Assembly: GCA_021234155.1 (NCBI GenBank)
Contig: JAJEKV010000036.1
Span: forward strand, 10,055,426-10,119,425
Direction: 5' to 3'
DNA from: Isoetes taiwanensis
Taxonomy: Eukaryota > Streptophyta > Lycopodiopsida > Isoetales > Isoetaceae
Length of the DNA: 64,000 nucleotides
Part shown: one piece after another, positions 22,079-34,097 of the stretch
Layout of the letters: each line of letters opens with the position of its first letter
Numbering within the stretch: the stretch's first letter is position 1
Position numbers and translations under genes: made by a program
The notes under the pieces: model-generated
What the model was told of the DNA's origin: nothing
The model's input: the letters and a program-made list of their open reading frames with translations, nothing else
The model's database searches: none

Positions 22079-23613
22079 TTATAGTAAAGCAATCTCACGA
22101 TTAAATATCCAGTTGAAAGGACCAGTCTTGGGCCCCTTTTTGGCTTTGGCTTGAGCTCTTTCTTCTAATTTTCTGAACCTGGCTTGGAAAGCCACATACA
22201 TACTCCTGTGCTGCTTGTGCCTCGCTAGAGAGTCCAACCATGGTTTCAAGGTTCCATCTTTTCACCAAGTGCTCCAGAATGCTTGCATAGTCCTTGGCAG
22301 TGTATACGCCAAGCCTTTGGGCAACTAAGGAGAAATTTGTGAAAAGGTTCTCATTCTGCCCATCAAACATCAAATGTGCAGGCATGGAAATCTTTTTCTT
22401 CATCATGTTCTCCAATGCAAGCATGGCACCATTGGGATCAACCTCATAAAGCTTCTCCACTATCTTACTATATGCATTTTCATGTCGCTTTTCATCAGCT
22501 GCAACAAGACCACAGATGGTGGCTAGCTTAGCATCACCAAGCTCCTTAGCATGGCGGGCAGTATTACCATGGGATATTGCAGTAGCCCTCTCCTGAAAGG
22601 AGGTATATATGAATCCCAAATAAGGATTGTTCTCTGCTTGAGGATCCTGCAAAAGAAAGAAATGCCAATTTTTATTGTCCAGTATCATAAACACATTCAA
22701 ATATAGCACCTACTCTGCTTAATTCTGGCTTCTACATAATTCATCTAAAATAAGAACGAACCAAACAGAAATTTCTTGGCATGGATACAATCTAGCAATT
22801 ATAGAACTTTCATTCACATACCATCCCAGATGAAATCAGATATTGGATAGTCTTCTCAATCTGTTTCATGTCAACACGCCCAGTTAAATATAGATATCTG
22901 TTCAATATGTCCCCATGCCTATTCTCCTCTGCAGTCCAAGCTCGGCCCCAGCGTGCCCAAGAAGAAGAACTTGCACCAGTCTCATCCCTCGTTCCATCTA
23001 ATGTGTTAAGCATTGTCAAATATGTAGGAAGGGCTTCTTCAGTAATCATGTCACCCACTAAACAGACAAGGTAGTCATCCGGAAGACAAGCAGCTCTCTC
23101 CCTCAACTCCTTGATCTGATCATAAAAGCCTTCAGAAGATGAGTCTGGAAGGTAATCCTGGGGTTGCCAGCATTTCTCAACAGGCTTCAAAAAAGGCAGA
23201 ATTTTTTCCTCAGCCCAACTTTCTAGTGATTTGAACATCTCCCTCTTCTCTGGGGGCAAACTATGTGTAAGCTGGGATCACTTATCTTGAGGGGTTTCCA
23301 GACCAATCCTTGAGACCCTGAAAAGAATTCAGACCAATTTAGGCATAATAATGAGCTGAAGGCCAATGATTATTACCCTTGAAAATGCATCATAGGAGAT
23401 ATATGTTGTTACAACTTACTTGCCCTGTGGGGTTCCAGTGGAAACTGCTGCCATGACTACAGTCCTGCATGATCTACGCCCGGTTGAACATGCTGCTTGG
23501 TTTTGCTTCAAGTGCATGCCAACCAAACACACCGAAGAAACATCTGCCTTGTGAACTGGCCTTGTTGATCCATAAGAGAGCGCAAGGGATCCAGAAACAG
23601 CTACTACCGCCAT
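22079..23613 (-). pseudogene. Stearoyl-ACP desaturase-like gene, plastid-targeted, with two lesions
   Basis: Three coding exons on the minus strand: 23613-23420 (start MAVVAVSGS, a transit peptide rich in S, A, V), 23317-22822, and 22646-22079. Splice sites are canonical and the phases agree (GGCAA|GTAAGT to TTCAG|G; GGGATG|GTATGT to TTGCAG|GATCCT). The diiron motifs EENRHGD and DEKRHENAY are both present. The enzyme family adds the first double bond to acyl-ACP in the plastid stroma. Two lesions are seen: an in-frame TGA at 23278-23280 near the start of exon 2, and an extra base in the A-run at 22169-22172 that shifts the last ~33 codons; the other frame there reads [13 protein letters not shown] and NWIFNRE, the usual C terminus. 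Sequencing errors or a recent pseudogene are both possible. Confidence 0.85.
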
Positions 23614-25186
23614 TATGTGCTGAGCCTGCACTTGAAACTTTAGAATTATGTGATAAAACTGAAAAAAATAATCCAGTATCCACTTTAGCATTCAAGATCA
23701 ACATAACAAACAATGCTGACATATAGCGACTAGCATCTAGCATGAAAGCCAGATTACAAGGAAATGCTGCACCACGCTGCATGCATGGCATGGCATAACA
23801 TGACATGCATGCAATGACTCCACACAATCCAATAGCTGCACCTGGTAACATATACTCATTGGAAAGGCTGCACAGAATCACTAATCATGTTGATTACCTA
23901 AGTCAACAGATTAAGCAACAACTGCTTTTGAAGTCAGCGTGAATCTATGCGGACATCTCCCCTTAAAAGGAAAAGCTTGGGACTACAGCATTGTATGAAA
24001 AATCAAGGAAACCCAGAAAGATGTTAGAGTTTAAAGCATTGCAGCATCTATGCATAGTAAAGACGACAGAATCCTCAACATCTATGCCATCGACATCAGA
24101 ATCCTCAAGCTGCTCGACCAGATCAATATGCTGATCATTGGAAAATCTTGTCCCAATTAACAAAATCCTCCAAACGCAGCGGGACAATTTCCTAGAATAT
24201 ATTACTTTGTTTAACCCTAATAATTACAAAGCTTTCTTGGAAAGTAATAGGAAATGTACCTCTTAGATTCAGGGCGCCTGAGTCTAACGCATATGCTCGG
24301 CACAAAGGTGTTTCTGTGCTGTAATGCATTGCATAGGCTGCAGCTTCACCTCCACACCAGACCTCCATTGTAAGACAAAAGGAATCACTGCCGAATTTAT
24401 TGACATGTTTCTTTTGTTTAACAGCACCACCAGCAGCTGCTGGGATGATCCAATGCCGCCAGACTTTCAACTGCGTTTCTACGCAAAACTTGGTATCCAA
24501 AACTAAAGCAGGTCCAAAACTCAGATGAGTCAGACATTGGCTATGGAAGCAGAAAGTAGAATCCTTCTCTTGGCTATGGCGGATCAGGATCCAAACTTCC
24601 GGTTAGCCGGTATGCACAGCAGCCGCCTGGCAACAAGGATGACCTAACATTTACAGCTTACAGCAGGTTTTTAGCAGTTTTTGGCATATTCTAGGTATAT
24701 GCTAGCATATACCATGAATATACCAAAAACCCACATAAACAAGGGATTGCCCCCCTAGGGGCAACCCAAAAATAAGAGAGCTTAAAGTAAATAACAGGAA
24801 TGGATTCTGATAGTAAGGCTATCCATAATTGGAAGGAAAACAAACACTTGGCTTACATGCATGTTATCATGCCTATTTAGTGTCTATGCAATGCAGGTTC
24901 ATGTTCTGACCATAAACGTATATTCATATTCTGACCATAGACTTTGAAAAGCGTACAAGTTTTTTAGCAATGGTCTTTTGACCATAGACTTTTGAGAAAG
25001 GTACAAGTATTTTTGCTTGAGAAAAACAATGACATCACAAGATTAAAGTCAATAGACTTGGGACCATAGTTTGATGCACCATCTTTAGTCTGCTCGATTA
25101 AATGTATGGAATGATAAGGCTACTGAGGGATTGACTGATGTAGCTTGAACTGCTAGTGTTGTTGCATGTACTAGTTGTCTCCGGGG
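23614..25186. other. Upstream region of the desaturase gene
   Basis: A possible acceptor (AAGTGCAG) lies 14 bp before the ATG, which hints at an intron in the 5' UTR. Otherwise no gene was seen. A 52-bp imperfect palindrome lies at 24678-24729. Confidence 0.45.
24678..24729. repeat. Palindrome with a perfect 20-bp core
   Basis: The core GGTATATGCTAGCATATACC (24694-24713) is a perfect palindrome, and TTTTTGG / CCAAAAA extend the symmetry on both sides. Possibly a tiny MITE or its footprint. Confidence 0.8.
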
Positions 25187-27480
25187 TTTTTTTTTTTTTT
25201 GAAGAATATAAGAATATATTAAACCACTAGAATGCGATCAAGTACAAGGCTAAGTGTGGTGCTAAGAAATGAAGTGCCCATCATGATCCACAATCTGTAG
25301 GAATGTCGACCAAATTTCCTGCTTAACTGTGCCAGACAAGCTTGAGACTTGGTAAGCCTGCCACAACTTATGCCTCAAGATCGGAACCAACCGAAAAGGG
25401 CGAAGAACTGCATTCTGAAAGACCTTCGCTCTCCGTCTTTTCCAAATCAGCCACAGAAGCCAAGCTCTGCATAAATGAAACGCCTACCGCTTGGCCACTG
25501 CCCAACTGCTAGGAAAGACTCCCAAGAGAATCTTCTGACTGCACAGTGAAGACCCAAAGAGGGCTCTCACCCAGGACCAAGCTGCCCCTACCTCTGTGCA
25601 TAGGACAAAGCAGTGCTCAATGGTCTCTCGTCGCTACCTGAGGCTTGAACCTGTGGACTCAGACATTCACCCTGAGGCTACGTACAGTGCAAGATTTGCC
25701 ACAAAAGGGTACGGATTTTAGGAGGAGGCAATGTATTCCACGCCCACTTCCACATGGCGGGCCACTTACTCTCTGGAAGCTTAAGCGACCACTTATCCGA
25801 AGGCGCCAACGTGTCTTGAAGAGCTAGAAGCCCATAAGCCGATGCTACAAACTGAGATGCATCAAGTCCACTATGCGACTTCCAAACGCGATTGACTTGA
25901 GAAGACAACTGCAATGGAATAGCATTAGCAATTCTGGCCCAGGTCCGTATGTCCCACCGCCAAAGGCCAAATCTTTCCCTAAAAAACTCCCACGGCGCCA
26001 GATGACCCTCCCAATACCAGTCACGGATGGATATTACTCCTGCAGCAAGCCATCGGCGCTGAGTACCTGGGTGTAGGGAAGAGGCCAAGGGAGATGCAGA
26101 ATCCAAGGGTACCCAGAGAAAGGGCGATGAGGCTACCATACACCGCTAGGGTCCAACGAAAAAGAGAACCTTGACCACCTTCCGTGCCTTCGTGAGACCC
26201 TTAAGAAAAGGCGAAGCATGAGGGAATGGCCGCGAAATCCTCAAACAGAGCCCACGGCAATCGAGCCGAATCGCCGGCTTCCTAAACACAAGAGTGGCGG
26301 TTTAATCGCTAACAACAGAGCCAAACACGGGATTGTTGCTCCCGCAACAACCGCCGGATGAATTTCGACACTAGAACCTTCGTGTGCAACGACACATCAA
26401 GCATACCCCCTGCCTTTTTGGGATGCACACACTTCCACCATGCGACCTTCACTGTAGCCCCCTCCTCATTTCCTCCCCAAACAAAATTGCGCAAAGTATG
26501 CGTAAGGTCACAGTAAAGATGAGTGCTACAGAGCAATCGACTTGGCTACCGAATCCTACCACCATGGTGAGTTTACTTCCCCTCCACCGGTTCGGATGAT
26601 GCTTAAGATTACGTAATGTCTCCTACAAATTGCCCTAGCATTAATGTCCAAGCCAAATGGTATGCCTAACAGTTTGGCGGTTTGTGTGTGGCGGTTATGC
26701 GAGCCCAGGCCCGACTCAACCACGCAGGAGGAGGTTCTTCCAAGTACCCACATGGCCGAAAGCACTTTGACCCGCTTAAGCAAGCATCCCGGCTAAAGAA
26801 AAGGCATCCAAAATATTCTTGGCTACCGGAGATTGGACTCATCTCGCATGAAGAAAGAGGAAGGTATCATCCGCAAATTGATTTGCAAACCTGTTGCGAC
26901 CCCATCATCCATGGAGACCTTGCACCACATTGTCGACAACTACCACCCGAAAAGTCTGAGAGAGCTTCGCCACTATAGTGAATGTAAAGGGGCCAACGGA
27001 CATCCCCGCAATGCCTCGACCCACGAGAGAAGATTGAAGAGGTCTCACCCCGACACCACACTCTCCTCTAGCGGACACGCGCGCCTTCATAATCATTTTA
27101 CACGAAACTAGGTCCACACCCAAAGGCCTGCACCATATCCGCCAAGAACTGCCAGCTGACACTGTCATAAGCCTTGGCAAAATCCAGCTTAAGAAAAACA
27201 AGGGGCTGCCTCATCCTACGAGCTCAATGCACTCCCTCAAAAGCAGCAGCCACATTATGAAGAATATTCCGGGAGGGAGAAAAAACGGATCTTTCAAGGC
27301 TAATGGCGTGAACTAGTATCGCTTTAAGCGTCCTCAAAGCCTTAGCAATGATTTTATACACTACAGACAACAGAGTAATAGGCCTCCAGTCATTGATGGT
27401 TTTAGGATGCTTACATTTGGGTATAAGTGAAATAAGCCTCATTTTGAATCTCGTTGTGACTAAAATCTTCGGTGGTACCA
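25187..27480 (-). pseudogene. LINE-B ORF2 remnant, minus strand
   Basis: Ordered minus-strand pieces in changing frames. About 27440-27350 reads LISLIPKCKHPKTINDWRPI and LLSVVYKIIAKAL, the entry to the reverse transcriptase domain. 26536-26309 reads LRNFVWGGNEEGATVKVAWW. 26139-25678 reads WKWAWNTLPPPKIRTLLWQI, the C-terminal region of plant L1-type ORF2. A T-run at 25187-25200 is the poly(A) tail on the minus strand. It is 5'-truncated and full of stops. Confidence 0.82.
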
Positions 27481-27529
27481 AGCTGGACGAAGGTGACTCC
27501 ACAGCAAATCTCCTACTTGAACGTGCATT

Positions 27530-28205
27530 TGCTATAGCAGACCAAATGCATGCTGGTGAATGCATCTTCAACATGGTTTTTTGCATGCTGGCGCCATTTG
27601 CATCCTTAGCATGCTTGGAAATGGCACCTTGAGGATGCAACATGGCGCCATTTGCACCCCCAGCACCCAAAAACATTTCCCAAAAAAAAAAAAAAAAAGG
27701 GTGTTGGGGTTGCAAATGGCGCCATGCCATTTGCACCCTCGATAAAAGAACCTTCCTTCCTTCCTTCCTTCCTCAAGGTGCCATTCTTAAGCATGCTAAG
27801 GACGCCATTTGCAACCTCAACATAGTTGGAAATGGCACCTTGAGAGTCATTGCACCCGCAACACCAAAAAAACTTTCAATTTTTTTATTTTTTATTTTTT
27901 ATTTTTTATTTTTTTAAAGTTTTTTTGGTGTTGTTCCAACCATGCTGAGGTTGCAAATGGCGTCCTTAGCATGTTTAAGAATGACACCTTGAGGGTGCAA
28001 ATGACGCCATGGCGCCATTTGCATCCTCAAGGTGTCATTTCCAAACATGATGAGGCATCCTCAGCATGCATTTGATGTAACAGACCAAATGCATGGTGGT
28101 GAATGCAAATGGCGCCATGGCGCCATTTGCATTCCTCAACATGCATTTAGTAAAGAAGACCATGCTAAGGATGCACGCCATTTGCATCCTCAACATGCAT
28201 CAAGC
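27530..28205. repeat. Cluster of GGCGCC palindromes
   Basis: Repeated blocks such as CAAATGGCGCCATTTGCA occur in both orientations. The longest is a perfect 32-bp palindrome at 28102-28133. A segment ACCAAATGCATGNTGGTGAATGCA is present at about 27540 and 28083, showing a ~540-bp duplication. A (TTCC)n run lies at about 27752-27775. The element class is unknown. Confidence 0.8.
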
Positions 28206-28392
28206 AAACATATATTCAAGAAACTGATGCTATTTGACTAGGAAAACTAAAAAATCAAGAAAAAGAAGACCTACCTTTGCCTTGGAGACTTGCCTTCATG
28301 ATTCTTGATATCTTTAGTGTCTAGAGTGATGAAAACAAAGGCGCTAAGCGCTGGCGCTGGCGCTGGCATTAGGCGCTAGGCCATCTAGCAGC

Positions 28393-28562
28393 ATTTGGGG
28401 GGTTATACCTACTCCCCCTGGCACCAACCAAAATGGAGGTATACACCGCCGGGTGTCCTCCCCACATCCAATACCCCTCATGGAGCCATTTGGGGGGTGC
28501 TGGGGGGCAGGTATACCCCCATTTCGGTTGGTTGCCAGGGGAAGTAGGTATACCCCCCAAAT
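28393..28562. repeat. Hairpin-forming inverted repeat, ~52-bp arms
   Basis: The left arm 28393-28444 and right arm 28511-28562 pair with few mismatches around a ~66-base loop. Blocks such as GGGGGGCAGGTATACCCCC are also directly repeated at about 28503 and 28578. The geometry would allow a small-RNA precursor; there is no evidence of transcription. Confidence 0.8.
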
Positions 28563-28665
28563 GGGAGGTTGGGGGGGTGGGGGGCAGGTATACCCCCGGG
28601 GGCACCCCCTATGGAACCATTTGGGGATTGCCAATGAGGGCAATTATACATGCCATTTGGGGTAA

Positions 28666-28850
28666 AGTGAGCCACCCTTCATGGCAAGGATGTTGATCCA
28701 TTGAATGTAGCAACAGAGATCAGGAAATCTGTGGTGCCATCTATTGAGCTTCCAATCATATGCTGGGGTGTAGATAACATTGGTGAAGCAGTAGGTGCAT
28801 TTATTCAGTTGCCAAAGAAGAATGTAAGACTGGTTGAAGCTTGTATGCTA
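28666..28850 (+). other. Short coding-like frame, unrecognised
   Basis: About 60 open codons reading KDVDPLNVATEIRKSVV, then CWGVDNIGEAVGAFIQL. The composition is protein-like, but the frame has stops on both sides and no family is recognised. It may be an exon or captured fragment. Confidence 0.25.
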
Positions 28851-28854
28851 CAAA

Positions 28855-29103
28855 CATATGTATGATACATGTGTACTACTCACTCACGTGTATCATACAC
28901 CTGCAGAAGGTCTACAAATCTATTCATGTATCTTAAAAATATATGTATGATACATGGGTGTCATACCTGTGTACCTAACACATGCAGAAGGTGTATGATA
29001 CCGAGTAAATATGTTTTCTAAATATTTCATGGTGTACACAACAAATGTATGATATAGGGGTACTGTACACGTGTATACAACCCCTGCATAAGGTCTACAA
29101 AAA
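28855..29103. repeat. Degenerate tandem repeat, three units
   Basis: Three units of about 85-105 bp share ATATGTATGATACATG near the start and TGCAGAAGGTCTACAAA or GCATAAGGTCTACAAA at the end. Confidence 0.7.
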
Positions 29104-31197
29104 AAAAAAAAATCCAGTTTACTAAATTTTTTCCCATTATAATGAAATTGTGCTTCTAACAGGCCGAGCATTCAACGTGAGCCGTAGGATCTTTGCCCGA
29201 TCAAGGGTCGAGATTGCGCCACGTAGCAAAAATTTAAAGCATAGGATCATCTATATAGAATCTATATAGAACCTCCCAAGCCATCTGAGCCGCAGGATAT
29301 GTCCCAAAGCCACGTAAGCCATAGGATCTCGGATCGACGGTCAGATTGAGCGCGACAAACATAAGAACATATATATGTTACATACACATGCACATACAAA
29401 GAAAGGTAGAGTGACCCCATAGAGGTCACTTTAAAGCTAGTTTACTATGTTCATACCCTTGGCTTACGAGTCTTTGTTTAAGTTAGCTTAACCAAATTCC
29501 TTAACTAATTTTGTTGTGAAGACAAACATCATTTAAATGGTAAAAGTTAGTTTAACTTAACTTAATCGTAGGTGCAAATGTACCATGATTCCATCAATTA
29601 CCTTCGAGCAATTATCATAACCATTTCATCTCTTAAGACTTGACCATGCACGAGATCTTGTCAATACTTCTAGGAATATATAAGGAGGAAATGCATAGAG
29701 AGCTTTGCCCACTATAAAAAGAATACTACCTTTGTTTCTTAGAAATTTTCTATCTATTGGTAGACATCAAATGAGACATTCAAAAGCTTGTCTTTTACCC
29801 CTTTCGAGGTGTGATGTATTGGTCCAAAGTAAAGGATTCAAGTAATGGAGACCATTAGTCTCGTAATGGAGACCATGATATGATTACCTGGAGGTCAAAA
29901 GTTTGATCGTGACCAATATCAGACATGATGGAACGTCTAGAATGCCGCAACAAGTAGAGGATTGGCTACATGTGATGTAGTTCTAATGATGTGTGTAATC
30001 GTACAATATCTTCTATGATGTGATTGCATATGAATTCATTGTAGCAGATTCAACAGCTCATTGTAGCAAATATATGATGATTTGTATGCTACGTCATTCA
30101 TTTTAGATCATAAAAGCATAACAAAGCACATAATTTTGTTAGTTTCTAGAATAATTGATGATCCCAAATGCAAAAATGTTGCCCAGTTGCTAGAATTGTG
30201 AGCCTAGTATATGATGCTGTTGAGGATGTCATCATATTAGATAATCTAGCAGAGTGTCAAAAGGGCATTTGACATAAATCTCTTTCGTATTGTCATATTG
30301 ACATATTATTAAATAGTCATGGGTGAGTTAGAGGAATATTTACACTAAATGACATGCGGAGATGTACATGTAGTCTTGCAAATGGGGACATTTTCTCCCT
30401 TTGGGTTTTAAACAAAAAAATAAAATAAAATAGAAAAACAAGGATTCAAACTTGTTTTGTCCTACAAGCTTTAATTAGTTCATTGTATGATCGATATTTG
30501 ATGCGCTAGATATAGATGTGGTATCACAACCTCTTGACATTGAGATTAATTCCATCCTATTCCTAATATGTACGTACTCCTCTTATGATTGACAATTGGA
30601 GCAAAGTCCCAAGAAAAGGCCAATTATTGCAATATTGTTGGAGCAAGGCATTTCTTATAGATGATAGTTGGGACTACACAATTCTCATTCTATAACATGG
30701 GAGCTTCATGCAGAACTTGAAAAATGCAAATTTATGTCCAAGTGTGATTTCCATGCATATCATTCTTTTCATTGGAATGATGAACCCAAGTTGAAATACT
30801 AGCTAGATTGGTAGACACACATAATCATTGGACACCATTGAGCGAACAAATTTTATATTGTAATAAGGTCAAGAATTGAATTGAATTGGATGGGTTTTTA
30901 TCGTCCAAGAAGACAATAGGACTATAGAGTAGAGGGAACCAATCAAAGAGCATACCAGCATGTTAGTGTCAAGATTGAAGATGTCAAAACTTGAAGATAC
31001 AAGTTTTTTGGAGGTGTCAAATTCTTTGGTGCCCATTAACTGATGATGATTTAGCACCCGAGGACAATTTCAATAGTTGTTTTATACAACTTTTGGTAGA
31101 TTCCTACGTACCATGAAGGGACCTTGGGTGTTGATTATGCCCTGGCACTTCCCTGGCATAATGGCATGTGGAGGACTTTACGACTCAAAGTGAAATA
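29104..31197. other. Non-coding stretch downstream of the ERF gene
   Basis: AT-rich with no supported gene. It contains a direct repeat of AGCCGCAGGAT / AGCCATAGGAT type phrases near 29180-29320. Confidence 0.4.
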
Positions 31198-31704
31198 TCA
31201 ATCAAAGTCAGGCATTTGAGCGAGCTGCATATGTAGAGGACATGCTTCTTGAACAGGAGAAATACCTGAAGAATCCTCGTTATTTTTAGAATTAGCATAC
31301 AACAGAGCATTTTTTGGAAAATTAAGGCGTGCCCTGCGGCCCCTGAATTTGATGGCTGCAGCATCGTACGCTTGGGCAGCCTCTTGGGCAGTGTCAAATG
31401 TTCCAAGCCAGACCCGTTTCTGCTTGTTGGGGTCTCGTATTTCAGCTGCCCATCTGCCCCAGGGTCTTCGTTTCACGCCTCTGAATTTCCTTCTATTACT
31501 GCTACATTCTGGCAAGGAATCCATATTTGTAAATTCTAAGAACTGGGTTGCAGCCTGCACTGTGGAATAATGCAATATTTCGGGCTTGTATTCTCCGAAT
31601 GCGAGATCCACCATTTCCTCAGCCATGCGTATGTCTAGATCAAATGTGAAGTCCATTGTTGCATTCATTTGGGTAGCCTTTCTTCCTTTTGGCCCTGAAT
31701 CCAT
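31198..31704 (-). CDS. ERF-type AP2/ERF transcription factor
   Basis: A single-exon gene of 168 codons from the ATG at 31704 (MDSGPKGRK); another in-frame ATG lies upstream at 31770 and cannot be excluded. One AP2/ERF domain starts at about residue 74: [19 protein letters not shown], then [19 protein letters not shown] and [11 protein letters not shown]. The WAAEIRD block with A and D at the positions typical of ERF, not DREB, proteins points to GCC-box binding in the nucleus. The N terminus is acidic ([14 protein letters not shown]) and could activate transcription. The frame is intact and no neighbour overlaps it. Subgroup and target genes cannot be told from this sequence. Confidence 0.92.
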   Translation of the reverse strand: MDSGPKGRKATQMNATMDFTFDLDIRMAEEMVDLAFGEYKPEILHYSTVQAATQFLEFTNMDSLPECSSNRRKFRGVKRRPWGRWAAEIRDPNKQKRVWLGTFDTAQEAAQAYDAAAIKFRGRRARLNFPKNALLYANSKNNEDSSGISPVQEACPLHMQLAQMPDFD

Positions 31705-32502
31705 GGAGCTGCTATATATGCTTGAACTTTTGTGGGCACGAAAGATGTAGGAACTGCATGAAAATATCATATAGTTGTTAACTTACTTATGTTTTGTGAG
31801 TCCTTGGCAACTTGGCATTTATTTGCTGTCTTGCTTTATTTAACATGTTTGTCACGAGATTCTACACAATTGAAAACGTGGCATTATTTTGTCTCTTTTT
31901 AACAATGAGGTTTGCTTTATCTGTCTATTTATTTAACATGCATGCCATGAGAATCCAAACAAATCGCTCATGTAGGTTGTCTCGATGTGGTGTCGTTGTA
32001 GGAGCTTATACCAGTAGATAAGTGTTGCCAGAATTTGACAACATTTAAAACTTTCAAAGGGGGTTCAAATTTCGTCCCCATATTTTATGCCCGAGTGCAA
32101 GTTAGATGTTTTTTTTTTGACTAATTTCTATAAGTTTTTTGGAGTGTTTTCATATGTATTTGGGGTGATTCATATAAAACAAGAATATCATATTGCTTGC
32201 ATGATTATTGAGTCATGAATGGATCTGAGGGTCTGATATGGCGTGATAATAAATCAAATCAAATCAAATCAAATCAAATCAAATCAAATAAGGAAGACGT
32301 CTAACTTAAACTACCTAAGTCAAAAATACAAAATGCACCGAAAGGCTCAACATTTTGCATTTCCAACGTAACCTCAAGTGCAATGCATGTAGGCTTTATC
32401 TTTTATTGAAAGAGCCATGTCATGTGTAACTAGAAGATTCCACATTCCTTTACAAGTCTCATTAAGACATTCTTTTGTCATTTGCATATTGTGATGTGGA
32501 AG
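31705..32502. other. Upstream region of the ERF gene
   Basis: No coding frame supported. It contains an (AAATC)n microsatellite at 32251-32290. Confidence 0.5.
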
Positions 32503-33000
32503 TGATGTGTTCTTTGGTGTATGGGATAAAGCCTTGGAAACGTTGGGGCCCACTGGATAATGATTTTGTTGAAGGATCCGCCCTTTTGGTGTGTTGCTTA
32601 TATTACTAGAGGTGTTAGTGCATAACATTTGGTATCAGGAGCTACCAGTAGAAGCTGATTGTCAGGCCTTGCCATAGTTCTGCCAGTTCTTAGCATTGAT
32701 TGACCCGGTTGGGTGGTGAACTACCATGAATTGGTTATTCGGTTGGATCTCTCTCTAGTTTTGATGAACTGGAGTTTGATTATAGAAGCTATTGGTGTAA
32801 CTTTTGGCACAAGTTTCAATTCCTCATGGCAACATTGGTGTGTTCCACATGCTTGAGGACAAGTATCTCAAGGAAGAGGAGGAATTGATGTGGTCTTTGG
32901 GGTATGGCTTGGAAAGGTTGGGGCCCATTGGATAACGATTTCCTTGAAGGATCTGCCCTTTTGGTGTGTTGGTTATCATTAGAGGTGCTAGTGCGTAAGA
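32503..33000 (+). mobile_element. TRIM (terminal-repeat retrotransposon in miniature)
   Basis: Two ~120-bp direct repeats (32503-32627 and 32886-33000) start TGATGTG; the first ends CATAACA. They flank only ~258 bp. TTTGGTATCAGGAGC follows the first repeat, fitting an initiator-tRNA primer-binding site, and AAGGAAGAGGAGGAAT precedes the second, fitting a polypurine tract. There is no coding capacity. This layout is that of TRIM elements mobilised by other retrotransposons. No target duplication was clear. Confidence 0.78.
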
Positions 33001-33011
33001 GGAACGGGAAG

Positions 33012-33113
33012 GGCGAGGGCACTCTTGCCAACCCCCTGACTTGCAGAGTTCGGGAGCGCCGTTGAGGCGAGATGAGATTCTAGAGGTCAAGGGGTTGGCA
33101 AGAATGCCTGGCC
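33012..33113. repeat. Inverted repeat with ~28-bp arms
   Basis: The left arm (33012-33040) and right arm (33086-33113) share CTTGCCAACCCC and its complement GGGGTTGGCAAG with a 45-base loop. A second nested pair, TGTCAAGGTAA (about 33121) and TTACCTTGACA (about 33221), follows. Confidence 0.75.
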
Positions 33114-34097
33114 TTTCTGTATGTCAAGGTAAGAGTGATTGGATTCTACCGATTTTTCTTCAGCGACTTTTCATTCTTGATAATAATGATCTAAGAATTG
33201 GAAGGAATGGAGACCAAATTACCTTGACATATAGGAGAAAAGAATAAGGTGACTGCCTTCCAGTGCGACCGGTGGGTTTCTGCGGTCGATGGCAGCTGGG
33301 AATGGGTCATCGGCTACACCAAAAAGCGGGACCCTTGTCCTTTATAATATAGAAACAAGGGAGCAATTTTTTGCCTCTTTCTCCCTAATGCTTGGCTACG
33401 TCGAGATAAATGGAATAGCGGCTTGGAAGAAGAATATTCAAGGCTTTTGATCTGCAATTTTGAGATTCAAAGCTGATTTATGCTGCTTAGATTTATAAGT
33501 GGAATGTGCGGCTGGAGTTGGAGCAAGAGGATCAAATGCTATATTTTTGGGTTGCACAAATGGCAAACCCCTGGGAGGTGGGCTGATGGAAATATTATTT
33601 TTATACCATTAAATATGATGATTCAATGGATTCTCTCTGCATCGAGCAGTTCAGGTCAAAATTTTCTCAGCGTTACAGGAATAAATAGAGCTCCTGGGAC
33701 GTCATAGATCCTTGTGAGCCTGCGTTAGGCAACCATCTAATCATCAAAAGAACTACTTTACACAACCCCAGATTGAAGAGTGGCAGGCAGCTTCTTCACT
33801 CAAACTCAGATTGAAAAGATCTATCACCGATGTCCCGCTCACTCCCATATGTTAAGTTCTTCCACCTATGGATGTAAAATTGATAGTGATACCTCAAAAT
33901 GCGCGAAAGCACCAAGCACCTAAAGCACCTAAAATTCGAGCAGTCATAATTAATTATGGAAGAACTCAGTTGCCTCGTTTCCCGCGCGCGCCTTTTCTTA
34001 TTTCTCTATTTTGATCCCTTGTTTTGAGTCCAGTGTTTCCTTACCTTTTGCTACTTCAATTGGGTGATTCCATCACATAATTCTCTGATTCGGTTGT
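33114..34097. other. Stretch without a recognised gene
   Basis: A few short open frames but no motif or splice structure that I can support. Confidence 0.4.

Noticed and set aside
29880-29945. tRNA-like phrase (AAGTTTGATCGTGACC)
   Set aside because: Resembles a B-box loosely, but no acceptor stem or A-box pairing could be built.
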